Counted from the stretch's first letter, positions 49,969 through 61,248 are shown. The stretch is 64,000 nt of DNA from Sipunculus nudus (GCA_026874595.1 CM049309.1:12206576-12270575); one strand, 5' to 3'. The notes: generated by a model from the letters alone, not told the origin. Translations and numbers: made by a program.

Positions 49969-52398
49969 CAGGGTTCGATCTTAACGCTAGCCCGCTAGCC
50001 CGCGGCGTGTTGAAATTCGGCGGGCTGGTACGATCTCGTTTCTTTCAGCCCGACTGGCTAGTATACTATGCTATAGCATGAGAAATGTTAACATTTGGTT
50101 TTCTTTTATTCTAACCAAGCTTACCGCATGTGCCACCTTTTTTAACCAGGCTGAAACTTCATTTCAAACAACATTTAATATCCAATGTATAAATTTTGCA
50201 TAAATGTTTCATATAACCTGGTCATCCTTAAAAAAACTGTGTTGGGGCTGACCCGGCCAAGATTTTCGACAGTGGCTTGAAATTTTTTGTACTAGTCTGT
50301 AAATAATTTTTGTTGGTATAATCTGCCGCAAACGCATCTGGCCAGGTAAAAATCCGCCTTCACGTGCTCCAAAAACAGCCTTTCTGTTATTCCTAGATGC
50401 TCTTAATTTCTTTAATAAAATGGTATTTCCCGACGGTGCAGATCGTTTAATCTGAGCCATAAAAATTAATCTAATTGTACCCATATGCGTTGAACGATCG
50501 GTACACTCATGCGCCAGTGGAGAAAAATGCCAGGGAAAAATCTTCCAATGTTCGTTACTCAGGCGAAACAGCGGGCAAAACCGCCTGCAAAAACATTGAG
50601 CAATTAGAAAAGGTTCTGATTTGACTACAAATAAAGCGGAAGCTCTTCCCTGTCGCATTTGATGAAAGTTTTTTTTTCGATATTCACACTGTCACCGGCC
50701 GATGTGGGCGTTTAAACCATGTGACACGTTGATTTGCATAAACACATGCCTAGGCAGGCTGGCCCTAGACTGGTACCCTGCTCTATTATGGCCCTCAGCC
50801 AAGCATAGAGACAGGCGTACAACGCCATCTTAAGTACTCTCAGTTGCAACTCCTGACTTACCTGTAGACTGGTTCCAACTCCAGTATGCACGCTCATACC
50901 GGATGTCATGGACGTTCACGCGATCCTGGTTGATTATGCGTGTAAATTTCTTATAAACTAACTTCTCTAGTTATTTCTAGTTTTCAAATATTGAAAATGA
51001 GTTGTTACACAAAAAGTGAATGATGGACGTATAGATAATACGATATACTGAATCTTTGATATTCCACCGTGCGTAGCAGTGATTTATTATTACTATATAT
51101 TAATCTGATCATAAATGTCACACGTAACGTATAACCAACTTTTGGTAACTTCTCTGAGCAAACGAAATGCTTAGTTTTATCATATATAATACATACTGGA
51201 GTTGGAACCAGTCTGCCAGGAGTACATAAGATGGCGTTGTATGCCCGTCTCTATGATTGGTCCAGAGCAGCGGGGCCATAATAGAGCGGGGTACCAGTCT
51301 AGGCTGGCCCACACAAACGATATTGTGATTGGCGGAGCTGTCACGTGTTTTAAGCAGAGGGCCAATAAGAGGTTCGTAGTAAAAACTCACCCTATGTGAC
51401 TTCATTCATGACTATTTTGGCGGGAAATGTTCACTGACACCGTGTCACTTTCGGTGTTTATAAATTTCAGCTACGTTGACGGTGGAACCGTGACTATATA
51501 TAAAGCAAATGACGCGGACCCATTTACTGGAAAATGCAACTGATGTTGTCTAACGCACGATCTCCATAAATCAGATGTTTGGTACTGCAAAAACTGCGTG
51601 ATTTCATCAGTTTGTTGTGACAATGACAGGGTTTGGCGAACAGGGAAATCGTTTCAACCGGCCACAGCTGATCGAAACATGCATAAAATTTTAGCAAGCG
51701 TGTTTGTTAGCTTGTGTTTCTTTTTTACTGCCTTTGTAAATTTCATTTTAGTAATAGTGAAGTAAACTGATCTTACCTTACCGAACGGCGTTGCTTGTTT
51801 AGGCATACACCTGATAGAGATCAACACTGCTCGCTAAGCTATTAATTACAGCAAAAAATAATTTTTTTACGAGGTTAAAAAAAGGAGAAAGTGACAATAT
51901 ATACTTGGAAAAAAATTGAGAAATAAGCCTCAATTAATGTCCTTGCGTAATATTACAAATTTTAGTAGGTCTGATGTTTTACACAACTGCTTTTATATGT
52001 ATGATTAAGTAATTCAGACAATGCTGAGGGGTGAAAGTGTTTGCCCCAGCTGAAGTGGTCACCTGAGACATTAAAGTTGTTTTGGAAATACACTTATGTT
52101 TACTTTGTTTTACCAGCTTTACTGTTGGAGAGAGGAGTTGTGTTTCAAGTAACAGCTGAGCTTCAAAACTGCATGTGCTAGTATCACTAAACACTTAAAT
52201 ATTCAAATACCATTTTTATTTAGACCATTATAGTGTTCTTGATTAAATTAAAATACTGCATAAAATACTACATACTAGAGAAATACTGCTTAAAAATACC
52301 ACCAAAAAGGGGGCTAGTGCAAATTGGTGCGGGCCAGTGCAAGATTACAGCCACTAGCCCGATTGGCTAGTGCAAAAAAATCTTAAGATCAAACCCTG
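49969..52398. mobile_element. hAT-like non-autonomous transposon, 2.43 kb
   Basis: The ends are CAGGGTTCGATCTTAA and its near-exact reverse complement TTAAGATCAAACCCTG (15 of 16 match). The 5-bp sequence CATAA is duplicated on both sides (49964-49968 and 52399-52403), and related copies of the host repeat give the uninterrupted CCCATAACTTC. Just inside, both ends have CTAGCCCG-type blocks. CAGGG ends fit hAT; a 5-bp duplication is shorter than the usual 8. Inside are two inverted arms (50757-50888 and 51192-51311). A 149-codon minus-strand frame (50209-50658) shows no transposase signature, and I do not call it a gene. Confidence 0.75.
50757..51311. repeat. Inverted repeat inside the hAT-like element
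   Basis: Arms of about 120-130 bp (50757-50888 and 51192-51311) are reverse complements with some divergence. Both carry CTAGACTGGTACC, CTCTATTATGGCCC, CATAGAGAC and ACTGGTTCCAACTCCAGTAT (as read on the left arm). The spacer is about 300 bp. The arms could fold into a long hairpin in RNA or be a nested foldback element. Confidence 0.75.
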
Positions 52399-52740
52399 CA
52401 TAACTTCAGAGATTCACACAATATTGACCTAATTTCTGGCCTGTTCATAGGAAATATATGTAGGAATAGATATAATATGTATATGAATAGATTAACAAAA
52501 GCGGTTTTCAAAGTCGCCAGTTTTTAAGTGTAACAAAAGGTTTTACTGTAAAACAGATTTCTCGAAGGAACGAATTAAGTGGCAGTGACCCAGTTTGAGG
52601 GTTGCATGGTAAGAGAACTTGGGGACAGAGTAAGAGAACTGTGCTGAATTTTGCCCTGTTAACGGACGTCCGGCCGGACGAAGCTTAAGGACAAAGAACC
52701 TTCGCTATAGCTCAAATGACTAAGTCACCTGAGCTAAAAA

Positions 52741-54230
52741 AATGTACGTGTAAACATTTAAACTGGGTAGACGAATTGAGCTGCTGGATGGCAGAAAATT
52801 AATGTTTCATATGAAACTCAAGTTTCACTATGCATGAAGTCAGTCCTTCAGCTTTATTATAGGCTTGCATGGTGGTTCTCGTCTGTCAAACGTTACCGCC
52901 CCCCCCCCCCCTTCGAACTAAAATTCTGGAAAGAGAAAATCGTTATTAGGGTAATCCTGCTACGCCCCCCCCCCCTTTCTCTCGACCTAAAAAATTGGGA
53001 AATAGAAAAAAAATAAGCAATTATTACCTGAAAAAAGACCCGGGTTTTGCATCGTGATGTTTTTGAAACTATCTAAGATTACGTCATGACAGCCTTAGGT
53101 TTCATAAAGGTTCCACATTATGCATGGGGGGGGGGGGGGGGGGGTTGCCCACTCCATTCCCCGCAAGGAACCTCCATAGCACTTTTTAGTCGTTAATAGT
53201 TTTGTTTCTGTATGTCCGCATGCGTATGCATATGTACACTCCATATAGTGCACAGTCCGGCAAAGTTTTTCCTCAAGTCGGCTATCTATAAGACTTTTTT
53301 ACGGATAACCTTTAGCGCCTCTTTTCAAATCTGTATGGACACCAGATAGGAGAGATTTACCTTTGACTTTTTTGTAGAGGCAGACAATGAGGATGATATA
53401 TTGTTATTGTCTGTTACTTGGACGAATAAAGTCGAAACAGGTAGTGGGATCACTGAGTAACTTAGAAAAGTGAAGTTATGGGCTATATATTTTTAAGTTA
53501 CTGGGTATTAATAGTAACACACTAGTATTTCAACAGCACCCGGAGGCTGGTGACCCGAGTCTGGGCGTCTGCTGGGAATTGTGGTAATTCTCATCTAAAG
53601 CCCTCTCTGTTGCCACGTGGTCCAATTTTTCGGATACGCACGAGAAGCGAGTATATGAACTGAATATGTCTGTTAAGTATCCACGCGGTTCTTTTCCCAT
53701 AACTATACGTACGCGTAGTTCGTACTTCGATCATTGCAAATCTAATACAATCAAAATTTATCATAGATACTTTTGTTTTATAATTTCTATAAGGTTCTCT
53801 TTACTTCAGACATATAGAAGAAACATTGTATGTATAATATATTAATGGGGAAACAAAATACACTCAGGTGCCATGCAATGTTTAGTCCCCTGAAGATTTA
53901 TATCAGAAATTGTATAAATGACCATTTAAATATACATATAAAGCATGTTCAAACGACACGGCCTGAACTGAAAATCCCATACGGACTTCACATGTATATA
54001 CAGATGAATGAAAATATCTTTATTACGAGTGGCCCATGGGTTATGATGATCGGCTGACGAAGAAATACAAGAAAGTTGGTTTTCATATAAAACGTCTCCT
54101 CCTACATTATATAGGGTGGTATATTTTAATCCGGGCACAAAAGCAATTTTATTGGTATAGCTTTTGTTTAAGAAAACAGCATGTCACCCTTAAAGACGGA
54201 AGAGATAAAGCCGAACTGCAAAAAAAAAAA
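52741..54230. other. Non-coding sequence with C and G homopolymers
   Basis: C runs lie at 52900-52911 and 52966-52976, and a 19-base G run at 53126-53144. Around 53340-53460 both strands have short open frames next to splice-like sites, which I cannot resolve into an exon. A degenerate GGCCCATGGGTTATGATGAT at 54031-54050 may be a decayed family 2 end. Confidence 0.35.
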
Positions 54231-54557
54231 ATGGACTCACCAAATATACAGTGCGATGTTTGCGGGTCAGGCACTTCGACCATGTTAGCAAACTACGCAT
54301 ACCGACTACCAGTATGCACTTATTTAAATCAAGTTTTATTCTACAAAGCAGCATGCAGCATCAATCAATTCCTCGATGTCTATATAAGAGTAAAACGAGT
54401 TAGAACAAAATATTTATTTCTCAATGTACATCAGAACATGAATATGAACTTTTTTTTAAGTTCAACAAGGCCAGTTTTCCCTGTTAATTATTCAAACTGG
54501 TGGGTCCAATTTAAGACGCTGAGTGAAATGAAAACAACATATGAAAGTTTAATGTAA
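54231..54557 (+). CDS. Weak candidate ORF with a CxxC motif
   Basis: An ATG after an A run opens 108 codons starting MDSPNIQCDVCGSGTSTMLA; a longer frame begins at 54036. The CDVCG start and the later NYAYRLPVC faintly recall a nuclear-receptor zinc module, but the cysteine spacing after the first pair does not fit one. A GTATGC donor-like site lies at 54311. This could be a first exon, a relic or chance. Confidence 0.18.
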   Translation: MDSPNIQCDVCGSGTSTMLANYAYRLPVCTYLNQVLFYKAACSINQFLDVYIRVKRVRTKYLFLNVHQNMNMNFFLSSTRPVFPVNYSNWWVQFKTLSEMKTTYESLM

Positions 54558-57228
54558 ATGTGATATAGCTAATCTTGACTGATCAATGTGACCAGTACTA
54601 ATATCGCTACGTGAACCAGCTGTGCAATATGATATTCTACAACTTGTACTATACAACACATTTACATTTACAATATAACCGACTGAAAGGCAACTCCATT
54701 TTAAAACTGAGCAAACCGCTTTTCACCAGTTAGTATAACCTGATTTCTTACTTTCACTTGGTTTTATGATTGTCTTTTATCAGCTCTGAAAACCCCTCAA
54801 TTAACAAATTAAAACAGGTTATCAGTTTTGCATCTGATACATCATATTTGAATCATATATCAATTAAATTCCAACCACCTAACAGGTAAAACAAGTTCAT
54901 ATATTCACTATGAAAACCATCTGAAATGTATGAAGAGCAGAACACATTGTGGACAGGTTTTCACCTGACTGGCCTACCATTACATAATACATGTATCTGA
55001 TTACAAGATTTATCAAGTGTATGGTATAACTTCGATTTCCTACCAACACTTGGTGGATGATCTAAATGAAAAGCTAACCAGGGACATACAATGTCAGTAT
55101 GACTGTTATGTACCATTCAGCACATAATAACAAGTCGCTTTACTGCTATATATTGGAACCTGAAAACATTGAGAGTTCTGTGAGAAACGCACATCCAGAC
55201 CACACTACACGTAATATTAGGGAGGTTGCACGTTTAACAACTGCTCAGGGTAACAATATAGTAGCCAAAACATTGCACTTCTAAAGTACCAGTATTTAAT
55301 TAACAGTCAACACTTTAATTGAGTTAAACGATGACATAAAATGGTGGTCTTTTAAAAATGAGAAACTGCAGAGGAAACATAATCTGCAACATAGGTTTAC
55401 CCTATTTGACGCTTGGTCTTTCTCTTCTAATTATTATCTTTTAATTAACGTTCAGTCACATGACATATAACAACACTTGCTTATTCATGTGACCTTTGAT
55501 CTGCTTGATGACCTCCAACCCATCATTAATCAGATTGTGAATGGAGACAGGTGGTTGTAATCCCAATCCAATCATAGGTAATAAGACTTAGATGGTCAAA
55601 AATATTTTTACCTTATTTTTTTACCCTAAAAATCACACCCGTCTTATATGCGAGAATGACTTATATGTGAGTTTTTACGGTATGCCCAACAACAGTTTGT
55701 ACACTTAAATATCAAGGTCATCTACCATATCCAAAACACTGTCAATGATAAGTATCTCACGTATAAAAGAAATAAATCACATATGACCAAAACTTTTGAG
55801 TTATCATGAAGTCCTAAGCTTAAACATACCACACACACCCTCCACATGTTTTCACATATCAGGCTGCATTGTGCAGATTGGAGTGGAATGTAACATTTAA
55901 ACATAATCAGGAAATCTGTAACTAATTATTTCGACAGCGTTATCAACAATCATTACATGATGAATGGTTATTTGACTTCATTACCTTCCACATCATAATC
56001 TCTCAACTCCATCACCTCAAACAAAAATTTAGTCAACAACTAGACAAACAACAGTAGCATTACAATTTACATTGTATTTAAATCACTTTCACGAAAGAAC
56101 TCCCCTATGGTAATGAAATAGGATTCCCTTATAAATCCTTATTTTTTTGTCTGGAGTCTTAAAAAATACAAAAGAGCTTTAAAATAGAATTTGATTTTTC
56201 ATTGACTTTTCATAAGGGATAATTTTGAAATAAAATGAAAAATCTGACCACCAAATATTCTACAATAAAGGATGAATTAGATAAGTAAATGACCATGACC
56301 ACCAAAGATAACACCATGTTAAAATATTTTACAAAAAATAAATCGCCCTTTTGTTTATCAAACATGCAATTAAATTTCACAGATTCACTCACCTGATAAT
56401 TCTCTATACTGATAATCAATTTCCCTTTCTTTTCTTGATGACATTTCTATGCCCGAACAGTTTTAGTGCTAAGTTTTACACTAAGTTTTCTACAAACATT
56501 ATAGGTTTGCCATTGAAAAAATATACATTTTTGTACAGAGCATTACTTTTTTTTGCAAAGCAGAAAGCAAATAAAAGAACATATTTGTCTTTGCGAATTA
56601 GATCAGTTTTTGCATCAGTCATTCTTACTTATATATAAGGCAAGCTGAAGCAAGCTATAGATAAAATAAATTAATGATTGTTTTAAATCAATTTTGAACC
56701 CACATTTAATTCATAGAGGAATTTTTATTAATAAAATCTATGTTGTCCATATACTTGCATAGTATTCACTGTGTGCCATATACTTAAAGTATGACTGTAA
56801 CTGTAGAAAACATCTTACATGATGCCAATCTAATATTCTATTTTTTCATACAAAATATATTCTCCTGTTTTTTAATCATTAAATCTTTAATGTTGAATTC
56901 AAAGGCAGATGTTTTTCAGCCCATGAAATCAGAAGTTTAAAACACAGTGGAATGCTGATCTAATTTCTCACCCACAGACTTTATCTAATTTCCCTGAACG
57001 GATTATTCATGATCTCTTCCTAAGTGATCATATACACTTAAACATTTATCAACATACAGTATAACTACACATAAACAAATTAACCAAGATGTTAAATAAA
57101 CAAAACAGTCCAAAACATCAACACATCAAAGCTGTCCATGCTTGAATGCCAGGCAGAATAATTTATAAACCCATGTCAGTTATTTTTTCTTGAAAATTTC
57201 TCACAACAGTAAAACAGATGTGTTTTAC
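54558..57228. other. AT-rich non-coding sequence
   Basis: No supportable gene. Open frames near 55099, 55722 and 56351 are short and motif-free. I see no defined repeats. Confidence 0.45.
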
Positions 57229-57277
57229 CTGCGATCTTTAAGTCTTACAACTTCCTGAATACAGCTCATCTGTTTGA
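57229..57277 (-). CDS. Candidate 49-nt internal coding exon
   Basis: On the minus strand an acceptor (GAATTTTTTTAG) and a donor (CGCAG|GTAAAA) bound 49 nt. Only one frame is open: two bases, then KQMSCIQEVVRLKDR, then AG. It therefore needs a phase-1 exon before it and leaves phase 2. The peptide looks helical. Its gene is unknown; it lies between the TMEM-like gene end and the zinc-finger gene start. Confidence 0.35.
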
Positions 57278-57651
57278 CTAAAAAAATTCAAAGCAAGTCT
57301 GAAATACTGGTGTGAGATTATGGGATATTCCTGGATGATTCAAATGAGAATCTAAAATTGTTGAATTTCACATATTATAACATGTCTATGATGTCTGTGT
57401 CATTACACCTAATGAAAAGTTCTAGAAGAGTACTAATGTATGTTTCTGTAGCTTCTTATATTCTATAAGAATAGATTTTAACATGTCCAAAGTGTCTCAA
57501 TCTAAGTTTCATACTAAATCACATAGCTTAAAATCTAAAGAACATTGTTGATGAATCTGGATCTATACTTGTATACAACAGGAGTATTCATGTTCCTGTC
57601 TATCATATATTCTGAATATACACTATATGTATGTATGTTTATATATATATA

Positions 57652-58074
57652 TAAGTGGTGTGTCGATTAATCAATTTAATTGATGATTGTTTGTTTTCTT
57701 TCAAAATCAATTAAAATGATTGCATTTTTGCATAAATGATTTAAAACGATTATGTATGCACATTCAAAGTTTCTAATCCTGTCAGAGATATACAAACAAA
57801 ATGTATCAAACAGCATCAAAATGGAACCTTGCACAGCCAACAATCGTCCAATGGCAAGTTGACCTTAGATGTGTGTGAACTGATGGTTTCATTGTTAATA
57901 CCAATGTACATGTCAGACAGACTATATACTAGGGTCAATATTTTAGGTACACAGTATACAGCAGATTTCAAGGTAATATAGACAGTACATAAAATAATTG
58001 ATAAACAATCAATCAGTGGTCGTTTTTTTTGTTCAATCATCGATTATGATTTTTAAACCAACTCCTACCACTTA
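57652..58074. mobile_element. Small DNA transposon/MITE with TAAGTGGT ends
   Basis: Left end TAAGTGGTGTGTCGATTAAT, right end ..CGATTATG...ACCACTTA; the outer 8 bases are exact inverted repeats and both sides carry AATCGAT-type subterminal blocks. A TA microsatellite lies next to each end, so the target duplication cannot be read. Such GTGGTGTG-CGATTAAT ends are common in hAT-related MITEs (family knowledge). Confidence 0.4.
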
Positions 58075-58232
58075 ATAATTATATATATATATATCCTCTT
58101 ACTTTGAATTAAATCCAAATATAAGTGAAAATTCTGAGATGAATCTCCACTTATACCTATTTTCCAGCACCAAACAATTGACTTTAAATTGTTCCTCTGT
58201 TAGTCTTATTGCAAACTTTACTGAACCTTGGA

Positions 58233-58306
58233 TTACATTGACAGCAGAAAATTAGGAGTAAAGTTGAACCCTGGAAGACTTCTGACATCAAACCATGTCA
58301 TCACAT
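58233..58306 (-). CDS. Candidate terminal coding exon
   Basis: A strong minus-strand acceptor (TTTTCTTTTCTTTCAG) is followed by two bases and 23 codons (VMTWFDVRSLPGFNFTPNFL then LSM) to a TAA. Only this frame is open. It needs a phase-1 donor upstream. The alternative ATG frame of exon 61284-61433 ends in phase 1 at a GTAAGT and could join it, but that is speculative. Confidence 0.25.
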
Positions 58307-58781
58307 CTGAAAGAAAAGAAAACATTTACTTTGCTGGCTAGATTTTTAGATACTGTTTTAGCCATATGAATATATCAGTGAAAAAAACAACATTCTCTTA
58401 CAATTTGCAATGAAATCAATAAATGCACATATAAGCAGTAAGTAAATGATTCTAATAGGCTGCTCTATAAAGCTACATCTAGCTGGTTTGCTGACGGCAG
58501 CAGCAGAACCCTGTTTGCCGAGTGCAGTAAACATTCACATGGGGTATTTACTGGGAGGTTGGTAAAATCTGGCGTTATGAAGCAGCACTTAAACAACATG
58601 TCTGCGCCGGAGGGGGGAGGGGGATTGAACATAATGACAATCTGATACCATGATTATTTTACAGGTACATGTACCTTAAAACAGAATTAAAGCATGATCT
58701 TACTGAGATCATCACAGTTTTAAATGTAAAATGCTTGATAACAGATACAACTAGAATACAGGTAGTCGACAAGCGACTACG

Positions 58782-60491
58782 TGTATCCGCCAAAATCAGA
58801 GGACGGGTGAAGTAAGGCACTGATTGAGTGGCAAGGGGATATAGAGTTACATGTGTTAAATATTAGAATGGATCTCTGCCACATAAACATGATTGTGGGT
58901 GGCGCCACCTGTTATTTGAACGAGAAACTATCCAAGACATATACACATGCAAAATTTCATGTGGAAAAGTCAAACCACTGCAGAGATATGAGTAATTTTA
59001 TCCTACAGCAGACAAACAGATGGACGCTGTGCAAAAATGGCTGCAGGTGGCGCCACCATTTTTGTTCATGTTATAAAGCTATCCAAGGGCTACATTTGTG
59101 TAAAATTTTTTTCCTGATTGGTCAAACGGTTCCCTAGATATGAGCTTGGATGTCTGCAGCATAAACGTGAATGTAGGTGGCGCCACCTGTCATAAAATCA
59201 AGAAAGCTATCTAGGATGTATACACATGCCGAATTTTAGGTGAATTAGTCAAACCACTGCAGAGATATGAGTGATTTTAACCCCAGGCAGATTAACAAAT
59301 GGACACTGTGCAAACATGGTTTCAGGTGGCGCCACCTTTTGTTGTGTATGTTATAAAGCTATCCCAGGGCTACATTTTGTAAAAAATTTTTCCCGATCGG
59401 TCAAACGGTTCCTGAGATATATGGATTTATGTGTGGAGTGTTAACGTGAATGTAGGTGGCGCCACCTGTCATTAAATCAAGAAAGCTATCTAGGATGTAT
59501 ATGCATGCTGATTTTTAGGTGAATTAGTCAAACCACTGCAGAGATATGAGTGATTTTAACCCCAGGCAGATGAACAAATGGACACTGTGCAAACATGGTT
59601 GCAGGTGGCGCCACCTTTTGTTGTGTATGTAATAAAGCTATCCCAGGGCTACATTTGTGTAAAATTTTTTTCCGGATCGGTCAAACAGTTCCCGAGATAT
59701 ATGGGATTATGTGTGGAGCGTTAACGTGAATGTAGGTGGCGCCACCTGTCACAAAATCGAGAAAGCTATCTAGGATGTATATGCATGCCGAATTTTAGGT
59801 GAATTAGTCAAACCACTGCAGAGATATGAATGATTTTAACCCCAGGCAGATGAACAGATGGACACTGTGCAAACATGGTTGCAGGTGGCGCCACCTTTTG
59901 TTGTGTATGTTATAAAGCTATTCCAGGGCTACATTTGTGTAAAATTTTTTTCCGGATCGGTCAAATGGTTCCCGAGATATATGGGATTATGTGTGGAGCG
60001 TTAACGTGAATGTAGGTGGCGCCACCTGTCACAAAATCGAGAAAGCTATCTAGGATGTATATGCATGCCGAATTTTAGGTGAATTAGTCAAATCACTGCA
60101 GAGATATCAGTGATTTTAACCCCAGGCAGATGAACAGATGGACACTGTGCAAACATGGTTGCAGGTGGCGCCACCTTTTGTGGTGTATGTTATAAAGCTT
60201 TCCCAGGGCTACATTTGTGTAATAATTTTTTCCGGATCGGTCAAATGGTTCCCGAGATATATGGGTTTATTTGTGGAAACAGACACACAAACGGACGCTG
60301 GGCAGAGACGAAAGGTCAGAGGTCAAGGTCACTTGGTTAGGCACCAGTTCACATGTGACCCGATAATTTGTGTAAGTTTCGGAAAAATCTGTCCAGTAGT
60401 CTCAGAGGAGTTCTCCGGAAACGAACGCGGCGGCGGCGGCGGAACCCGGTCAAAAACATAGTATCCGCAAAACTTCGTTTTGGCGGATACA
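58782..60491 (+). mobile_element. Non-autonomous element with 280-bp tandem core and hairpin ends (Helentron/HINE or pearl-like), family 3
   Basis: The terminal 14-mers TGTATCCGCCAAAA (58782-58795) and TTTTGGCGGATACA (60478-60491) are exact inverted repeats. The 3' end is a hairpin: GTATCCGC-AAAA at 60461-60472, loop CTTCG, TTTT-GGCGGATAC at 60478-60490. A second hairpin (GTAGTCG..CGACTAC, 58762-58780) abuts the 5' end. The core is five 278-280-bp units. The right side has AGGTCAAGGTCACTTGG and a CGG run (60427-60441). No protein is encoded. Tandem cores of this kind are known in pearl elements of bivalves. Confidence 0.75.
58860..60265 (+). repeat. Five-unit tandem array with ten GGTGGCGCCACC palindromes
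   Basis: Palindrome starts: 58898, 59046, 59176, 59325, 59455, 59604, 59735, 59884, 60015 and 60164. Alternate copies are 278-280 bp apart; within a unit the spacing is 148-149 then 130-131 bp. The units become more alike toward the right (the last three are nearly identical), while the first is clearly diverged. All ten palindromes are intact. Confidence 0.95.
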
Positions 60492-61235
60492 ATGAAATTG
60501 CAAAATGAATACTTGCAAAATGATGGGAAACAATTAAAAAACATTACACACTTCATATGAATAATTTTTTTAAATATTCAGTCAGGGGAGCTGAGTATGA
60601 ATGGGACAGGTAAGAATCATTACCAAGTCAACTCAAATGTACAAAATATTTTCCATTTAACATTTATTGATTCAAGGTAGTATAATAGGAAAAATTAACA
60701 TTTTATTCATACTTCTTTTTGCTTCTAGCAAACTTCAGCAAAATGTTGAATTATGAAAAAAAACTAAATACATTAAAACCCAAAACGTTGACTTATAGAG
60801 GTTAATAGAAAACACAGACAAACAGAATATTAAACTGAACATTTCAGAGTCATGAAGTTCATCACTTTAACACAAGGGTGTATTTTGATTAAAAAAAAAC
60901 ATCAGTTTTACCTCTTTTACCAACAAAACATTGTTTAATAATTAATCTTATTAAGCTGAGATTGAGTAAGAGAATGGCTTTCAGTGAAAATAAGTTGAAC
61001 TATTTAAGTTTTGGGGAAATGGACCAACTAAAATACATGAAATGGGAAAGGCAGACCCCCTATATTGAAATCTTATTTTTTTCCTCTAGCAATCTTTGAA
61101 ATTCAGTTATTTTTAAAAAAAAATTCCATCCAATGGCTAATACATCCCAAAACTGAATAGCTGAGTACACAAGGGCTCTGGTTTAATCTACAGGAATTCT
61201 TGAGAAAGCAGAAAGCAAATAAACAGTGGGAAAAA
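60492..61235. other. Intergenic AT-rich sequence
   Basis: Lies just downstream of the TMEM-like gene's poly(A) signal. I see nothing coding or repetitive in it. Confidence 0.5.
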
Positions 61236-61248
61236 ACTCTTCCCTGTA

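Larger units (their letters stand above)
49770..52740 (+). mobile_element. Family 2 hairpin-ended element (partial), interrupted by a hAT-like transposon
   Basis: The parts 49770-49968 and 52404-52740 together match the module repeated at 41614-42230 and 45551-46140 (..GGACCCATAA|CTTCAGAG..TATTGACCTAATTTCTGGC..). The 3' end is the hairpin at 52708-52736 (arms TAGCTCA-TGAC and GTCA-TGAGCTA) followed by AAAAA. No GGGACC 5' end is visible here, so the copy is 5'-truncated. Confidence 0.65.

Noticed and set aside
50209-50658. 149-codon minus-strand ORF
   Set aside because: It lies inside the hAT-like element, shows no BED finger or transposase motif, and I recognise no domain; probably chance or a decayed remnant.
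53340-53460. Possible exon on either strand near GTAAAT and TTTTTTGTAG
   Set aside because: Both strands give short open frames with weak splice sites, and the sequence does not favour one.
58860-60265. Regularly spaced palindromes that could suggest a CRISPR array
   Set aside because: The 'spacers' are themselves repeated and the genome is eukaryotic; this is a satellite-like tandem core.
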